Source: Eucalyptus grandis (Eukaryota > Streptophyta > Magnoliopsida > Myrtales > Myrtaceae). Taken from it: a stretch of DNA of 64,000 nucleotides. The DNA is taken from the NCBI RefSeq assembly GCF_016545825.1, contig NC_052618.1, forward strand, positions 47,004,196-47,068,195. Direction: 5' to 3'. The notes below the pieces were generated by a model. The model worked only from the letters and a program-made list of their open reading frames with translations. It was not told where the DNA came from and ran no database searches. A program made the translations under genes and the position numbers. Positions 57,920 to 64,000 of the stretch are shown piece after piece; within the stretch, counting starts at the first letter, position 1, and each line of letters starts with the position of its first letter.

Positions 57920-60834
57920 ATGGCATTTGCAAGAATTGTTCGGGGCAACCTGAAAAGAGCAGGAGGTGCTATTGGGAGCTTTAGAGATGGAAAAGAAGAG
58001 ACTTTTAGAGGAGTACTTGCGGATTCATTTTCCTTTTCTTCTTTTGAAAGTGTCCCCACGAGAAGTGATTTTTTCAGCCGCTTACCATCAAGTAAGTTAA
58101 ATTATGCTAGTAACTGGAGCAGAGGAATTAGGACAACCCCACATGATCAATTTCCTGTCGCGGAGAGGGCATTGGCAGAGTCTGATTCTGAATATGAGAG
58201 CAACACATATCCGGGTCTTGAACCGACTAAACCCGGAGAAAAGCCGAGGGTGGTTGTTCTTGGTACCGGTTGGGCGGCTTGCCGATTTATGAAGGGGCTT
58301 GATATGAACATGTATGATATTGTGTGCATTTCACCCCGAAATCACATGGTTTTCACACCCCTTCTTCCGTCAACTTGTGTCGGAACTTTGGAGTTCCGTT
58401 CGGTTGCTGAGCCTGTGAGCCGGATACAGCCTGCTCTTTCTGCAACTCCCAATTCGTACTTCTATTTGGCTTCCTGCACTGGAATGGACACTGCCAAGCA
58501 TGAAGTAAGTTGAATATCTGGTTATTGTATGTTGATTTCGATGCTCATATTCATTTTGCTCCAAGGACGTGATCAGTTCCTTTTCATTTTGCACGTGTTG
58601 ATTGACTGGAATTTTCCTCTGTCTTCTTTAAATAGCAATGAACAAACATCAGAAATTTACAATATACCGTCTGACAAATATTGACATGGATTGTCCACAC
58701 TTTTACATTTGTGTCGAGGTCCCGGCTATAGGAATTGTGTGTGTGATAAGTCAAATAACTAACATAAATCAACATGCATTGTCCACACTGTTGGACATGT
58801 CGAAAAAATATTTTAGGTACATACTACATAGTGAGATAAGGTTAAATTTCATTTCTCCAATGTGATGGAACCAAAGATGCACTAGTAAGACATGTCAAAT
58901 AACACTAGGCGTTGCAAATCTGCCGCATTATTCCCTTTTTGTGTGTCTCTTTTGCTAAATCTCGTTGCCTATTGACCAGGTGTACTGTGAAACCTTTGGC
59001 AATGGCGGATTGCCTCAAGAGCCTTACCGGTTTAAAGTCGCATACGACAAGTTGGTCATTGCAGCCGGAGCCGAGCCCTTGACTTTCGGTGTTAAGGGTG
59101 TTAAGGAACATGCCTACTTCCTTCGGGAGGTGAATCATGCCCAAGAAATCAGGAAGAAGCTTTTGTTGAACCTCATGCTCTCTGAAAATCCAGGTATCTC
59201 TATTCTCCAACCATATGTATTGTGCTTACAGAGCAACATTCCAAGGTCTCAGGAATAAAAGAAGATGCTCATTGTTTTTGCCTCCACATTCTCTATAATT
59301 AATGATTAGCGAGATTTTACGACTTCAATGGAGACTGGGGGAGTGATTCCTTCTCTGTATCTTATAGGCATATCAGAAGAAGAGAGGAAACGACTTTTAC
59401 ACTGTGTCGTCATTGGAGGTGGGCCAACTGGGGTGGAGTTCAGTGGTGAATTAAGTGATTTTATCATGAAAGACGTCCGTGAACGTTTTCCTCATGTTAA
59501 GGATTACATTCAAGTCACCCTTATTGAGGTACTCATACACACTTGCATACAGATGCTAGCATCAGTTTGGAAAAATTGTAAATAACATGCAATGACAAGT
59601 ACACCCTTTAATAGGCAAATGAAATCCTGTCAGCGTTCGACGTTGGCTTAAGGCAGTATGCGACGAATCATCTAACAAGGGTAAGTTGATTTTCTTTCTC
59701 AAGTTACCATCATCTTTTCTAGCAGTTCATTTTGGTGCTGATTTAATGCTTTCAATCGCTAGTCCGGTGTTCATCTTAAAAGAGGTGTGGTGAAAGAGGT
59801 GCATGCGAAGAAAATTGTACTGAATGATGGTACGGATGTTCCATACGGCCTCCTTGTCTGGTCCACCGGTGTTGGACCCTCAGAGTTTATCAAGTCACTT
59901 GATCTTCCCAAATCCCCTGGTGGAAGGTGAGGAAATAAGATTTCTTCTCTCCCGTGTCATCTAAGTCTGCAATAGCAATTTCATGATAAGAACTCTGTGA
60001 TAATCTCATTTTAGCACTCCACCACCTTCCAATCGAATGATTTGTCCTCTCAATTGTTTCAGGATCGGGGTTGACGAATGGTTGAGGGTACCTTCAGTGG
60101 AAGATGTGTTTGCAATGGGGGATTGTGCAGGTTTTCTTGAACATACGGGGAGGCCGGTGCTTCCCGCTTTAGCTCAGGTTCAGTCACCTGTCTAATTCCT
60201 TTAAAGATGTTTCACTGTAGTTCTTCATTTGATAAACGATCTTCAACTTTATCTCCTTGCTCTACTTTGTACAAGATGTGGCATGAATGCTTCCATTTGA
60301 AGCTGGAATTGGTCATTCACTATCTCTTTCCCATTGCATAAAAGCGTTTCTTTCCTCAGAAATAATATGAATGCTGATTTCTGAAACAGGTCGCGGAAAG
60401 GGAAGGGAAATTCTTGGAGGAGCTGTTTCGTAGTATAGGGAAGCAAAATGGAGGGAAGGCATTTTGCTCGAAAGACATACCTCTAGGAGACCCATTTGTG
60501 TACAAGCATTTGGGAAGCATGGCTTCTGTTGGGCGTTACAAAGCGCTTGTCGATTTACGCCAGTCTAAGGTGCATAACATGCTACCATGTGACACTTACA
60601 GTTTTCTTTCCCAATACCTAGTACTCTTTGATTCATGGAATCAATTGTTGTCACTTATGCAAACATTCTTTTATGCAGGACGCGAAGGGGATATCACACG
60701 CAGGATTCGTGAGTTGGCTAGTTTGGCGTTCGGCTTATCTCACAAGGGTAGTCAGCTGGAGGAACCGATTCTACGTTGCAGTGAATTGGGCGACGACTTT
60801 GGTATTTGGAAGAGACAACTCGAGAATAGGTTGA
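57920..60834 (+). CDS. NDA: Internal alternative NAD(P)H:ubiquinone oxidoreductase (NDA type), intact
   Basis: Rotenone-insensitive type II NADH dehydrogenase on the matrix side of the mitochondrial inner membrane; passes electrons to ubiquinone without pumping protons. Eight exons: 57920-58504, 58980-59193, 59368-59528, 59615-59680, 59763-59926, 60063-60177, 60390-60569, 60679-60834; all GT/AG and in phase, 1641 bases, about 546 residues. Arg/Ser-rich N-terminus fits a mitochondrial presequence. FAD fold [14 protein letters not shown] near residue 110, NAD(P)H fold [17 protein letters not shown] near 279, quinone-side words VWSTGVGP and [10 protein letters not shown], and C-terminal [20 protein letters not shown]. 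No Ca-binding EF-hand insert, so NDA rather than NDB. In Arabidopsis NDA1 is light and circadian regulated; nothing in the promoter proves that here. Its exon 1 belongs to duplication copy 2. Confidence 0.95.
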
Positions 60835-61446
60835 CAATGGTAGAGACGCATTTTATGATGCATTGGGCTTCTTTTTTTTGTGGAAAGGTTCATTTATTTG
60901 TAACACAAGTATTTAGCATGGCTAGTAAAATAACGATGGTTTTATAGCAGTACACCTTTTTTGTGGTGCAACTTTGGTTTTATTAGTTGTAGAACACCGT
61001 TTATTGGCCAATCCAATCCTTAGTTCCATGGAACTCGATAATGGCTAGGCCTAGGGCGGAGTAAGTTCTGGATCCTCGGGTAGAATGGGATCACCGGTTC
61101 GTGCTCTCCCCTAGTGATCACCACTTTAGTGATGATAACTATTACTCCGCATACTCAAGATTGATCCGATCACAAGGAAAGTATCAGCAACTCAAAAAAT
61201 TCACCAAATATATATATATATGAAATCAATATGGAAGATCCAGCTTATATATGCTTCCTACTACTTGAGATAATGGTATTGCAACACAGCATACACCGTT
61301 TGAATGATGCCTAAGTGTCACCACAATAGCTAAGCCAAAAGAGCCGACCATGGGTTGTCATGAAAAGCATTTAGGAGTTGTGCCCAGCAATGGTAAGCCT
61401 GTTCATACTTAAGAGACTCGTTTAAAATTGCAAACTGCAGTGCTAG
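60835..61446. other. Spacer between convergent NDA and DUF247 relic
   Basis: 3' UTR and intergenic sequence; the part from 61220 has a relative near 50785 and 52165 (3' flank of the DUF247 copies). No gene. Confidence 0.5.
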
Positions 61447-62537
61447 TTAGCTCTCTTCAAAGGCTTTGAAAGGAATAGGAGCAGCCTTACCGATGTTATC
61501 GAAGAAGTGTGCAAATCCCTCGTTGCTCAAGCCATGATTTGAGATGACTTTACAGTCACGCAAAAGTTGAACATCATCGACCGTGTGAATGAGACATCCC
61601 ATGAACATGGCATAGGCACTTACATGACAAGCATTCCATTGGCCACAACACTGTTCAAAAGCAATCATATTGGGGAGGATTCAATTGAGGTCGTCATCTT
61701 CTACTGTTATTTTTGGAATTCCAACAATTCTGCGTTTTCTGTCAAATTTGATATCCAGGAAGGTGCTGGCTTCTCTTTGCTTGAATTCAATTCCCAATTC
61801 CCACTCGACGCAACTCGGAAGCAGATCTGATCATAGAAAAAGATGAGCTGTCGTGTACTGCATCGTCTTGTTGATGCCAAGGAATAAAGCTCAGACGAAA
61901 TGCGTCGAGTAAGTGCACTCCTTTCAGATTTAACCGTCTTTCCCTGACATTGCCCCGTCCATTCAGGAAGCAGCTGAAGAAATCGAAGATAAGATCGGCC
62001 AAGGACAAGGTTACCTCTGGAACAATCGTCGTTCCAAACAAATCCTCAAGAACGAAGTAGGGTACCTGATTCTCAAGTCGTAGAAGGTCCTGCATAACAC
62101 AATGGCCCACATATATATTATCAACTAGGGACCCGTCGAGTTCAGGTACGACCCCCCTTCCTTGACAGAGGAACTCAATGATGAAGCATCCATCGAGGAC
62201 CATCATTCTCACAAGATCAGGTCCGCTGAAATTGTCGGTGCTCTCCGAGTAGCACTGCCGATCATTTTCTCTTTTGCCCTTGAAGCATTTCCAACTGCGA
62301 TTCTCCGTGATGGTACAGGCCAATAGAGACGATGCGAGGCCGGCATGCTTCGGCAATACCTCCGCCAATCGCCTCGGGGAGCTTGAAGATGGTATATCCG
62401 ATTCCGCCTGCTGATTCATTCAAACGTCGCAGCGCTTTCTCAATATCTTCTGACATGGAAGGCACTAACTGCTGCTTCATGAGCTCGATTTCATGTTCCT
62501 CAGCGGTTGCTTGAGGACCTCCTCGATTGTTGTCCAT
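61447..62537 (-). pseudogene. UPF0481/DUF247 protein gene, disrupted
   Basis: Start at 62537 (MDNNRGGPQATAEEHEIELM). Family words follow in order: PRIVSIGLYHHGESQLEML, MVLDGCFIIEFLCQG, MQDLLRLENQVPYFVLEDLF, HLLDAFRLSF, RSASELRRVGI, FKQREASTFL, NMIAFEQCC and VISNHGLSNEGF. Lesions: a one-base loss near 62265 (QGQKR then shift), a 7-base tandem duplication (gggaatt twice, about 61793-61807) and a Cys-to-stop change near 61680 (DLN-stop-IL). After KAFEES the usual C-terminal part with its membrane anchor is missing. DUF247 genes are often tandem-duplicated and some are linked to self-incompatibility in grasses; nothing here indicates such a role. The most complete of three relics in the window. 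Confidence 0.9.
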
Positions 62538-63782
62538 GCCGAGTTAAATTGTAGAATCAACGTGAATTTCTTGCTGGGATTTCAATAGCTAGAGAGAGAA
62601 TTGGAAGGATACGAGAAGTGTAGTGCAACCGTGAAAAATGTGAGGGACATGTAGATATTTCGAGAGGGCATGGAACAAGCTGTAGCGGCATGCAGCGGCG
62701 AGTGCGGGGATGGTCTCAGTGTAGCAGAGGAGAGAGAAGGAAGAGCAAGTGTAGCAGAGGACAGGGACATGGACGAGGAAGATGACAGAAAGTAGAACTA
62801 GGTCCTAGGAAGCCACGTGTCGTCCGTTCAATGGGTTGGCCTGCCCTGGGTTATTTCTGTGTTATTTCTCTCTTCCTTCTTTCTCTTCAAAAGAGGACTT
62901 TTTTTTCTTTTGGGGTCGGAAAAGAGGACTTGACTCACATGCAGACAAGTCGTCGTCGAGGGGGACCCATCCAAAAACGCGTGGGGCCAAACGAAGGAAT
63001 TTGCATTGATGGATTTTGATTAGCCATTTTCATGGCAGGAAGACTAAAAGGTAAATTTATAACTTAAATTACCCAAAAATTTTAAAAAATAAATCACAGT
63101 AAGCAGTTCTTTTGCTTACGCTTAGGGAGTATAAATAAATCTTATAAAAATAATTACAAAACAACACATCAGACGATCAGTGACTAGAATTGGGCAAGGC
63201 TCTTCGTGCCCCCGTATGGTAAGGTCACTCTTTTCTTTGCTAGATCGACAAGGTTGAACTTAATGATTTCTATTTTGTAGTCTCCTTTAGCGTAATTATC
63301 TTCTTTCTATGATTTTTTTGTGAATTTAAACTTATTGTTATCTAGAAAATAAAAGAAAATGACGGTTTTCTCCATCATTGCTATCATAACAACAATTGGA
63401 AAACACGTGCTCATAGAAATTTAAAATGACCGATTTGAGAAGTTTAAAATTCACAAAAAATCGATTTTTTGTATTTTGATTTCTTTTTTGTATATGCAAA
63501 TTATTTTATTTATTTATTTATTTATGGACTTCACTGAAAAGGGAAAAATCGATTGATGGGCTTTTGTACATTATTCAAGTAATTTGCATATACAAAAAAA
63601 AAAATCAAAATGCAAGATTCACCTTTGTTTATTATTACTGTCCATTTTTTCATTTGTTTTTAATATGGAGAAATGAAAGAAATATTGATATTTATTACTT
63701 TGCATAAATGTGGTATTTTTCAAAAAAAAAAACCCAGTTTGGTATTTTATTTATTTATAAAAACAGTTTGGTATTAAAAAAA
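62538..63782. other. Upstream of the DUF247 relic and spacer
   Basis: The leader next to the start matches the 21.2-kb repeat unit. Two copies of 'gtgtagcagagga' lie at about 62719 and 62750. The remainder is AT-rich with no gene. Confidence 0.45.
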
Positions 63783-63988
63783 AAGGGAAATTGGTCAATT
63801 TTCAAATAATTAGGAACTAGATGGAACATTAGATGGAAGTTCAGGGACCAAATTGAGCAAATTGAAAGCTTAGGGATAAAATTGAATGTTAGATGAAAGT
63901 TCAAGAACCAAATTGAGCAAATCAAAAGCTCAGTGATGAAATTGAATATTAGATGAAAGTTCATGGATCTTTTGTGACAATTTCCCTT
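63783..63988. mobile_element. Small TIR element with internal 60-bp repeats
   Basis: Ends AAGGGAAATTGGTCAA and (reverse) AAGGGAAATTGTCACAA. Inside are two full and one partial unit of exactly 60 bases (63831-63890, 63891-63950, 63951 on) opening 'agatgaaagttca'. No coding capacity. End sequence related to the 860-1528 element. Confidence 0.7.
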
Positions 63989-64000
63989 GACGTATTTTGA

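Larger units (their letters stand above)
44813..58504 (+). repeat. Tandem segmental duplication, copy 2
   Basis: Begins with the MO1 3' half and ends with NDA exon 1; the matching blocks are listed under copy 1. It is interrupted at 46025-55075 by inserted material that has no counterpart in copy 1. Confidence 0.85.

Overview
This is a eudicot plant nuclear genomic window. It shows intron-rich genes with short AT-rich introns, Ty1/copia elements primed by initiator tRNA-Met, a tRNA-derived SINE, many small terminal-inverted-repeat elements, and plant-only families (PHO1, lysine-rich AGP, UPF0481/DUF247). The family is unproven; the gene set and repeat style suggest a woody rosid, possibly Myrtaceae. 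A 100-N assembly gap at 20956-21055 splits the window into a left and a right contig.

Left contig (1-20955), in order: transposon debris with a long-TIR element (860-1528) and a non-autonomous LTR element (1566-2994); a 14-exon PHO1;H1-type phosphate transporter (4660-9917, +); a possible 42-residue membrane protein (10477-10605, -); a DNL zinc-finger chaperone-escort protein (12637-15318, +); a lysine-rich arabinogalactan protein (15579-16420, -); and the 3' end of the plastid tRNA adenosine deaminase gene TADA (19326-20955, -), cut off by the gap. All four recognised genes carry single-base deletions (nine in total), while the two recognised genes of the right contig are clean.

Right contig (21056-64000): the outer genes are an intact FAD monooxygenase of the MO1/CTF2 type (23488-26398, +) and an intact internal alternative NAD(P)H dehydrogenase of the NDA type (57920-60834, +). 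Between them lies a tandem segmental duplication running from MO1 intron 3 to the end of NDA exon 1. It leaves a chimeric dead pair in the middle, a 5' NDA pseudogene joined at 44807/44813 to a 3' MO1 pseudogene. Copy 1 was later hit by a complete copia element (27094-33708, perfect TATAT target duplication; copy 2 is the empty site) and by a Sirevirus-like copia element (36196-44746) lodged in the NDA pseudogene and lacking its 5' LTR. Copy 2 took about 9 kb of other insertions (46025-55075): copia remnants, GC-cored elements, a SINE and a DUF247 pseudogene. Three DUF247/UPF0481 relics (21.1, 52-53 and 61-62.5 kb) are all broken.

Functionally the genes are unrelated housekeeping or stress genes: phosphate export to xylem, Hsp70 escort in an organelle, cell-wall proteoglycan, plastid tRNA-Arg editing, FAD-dependent hydroxylation and rotenone-insensitive mitochondrial NADH oxidation. 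I see no operon-like system and no new molecular system; what stands out is the genome architecture.
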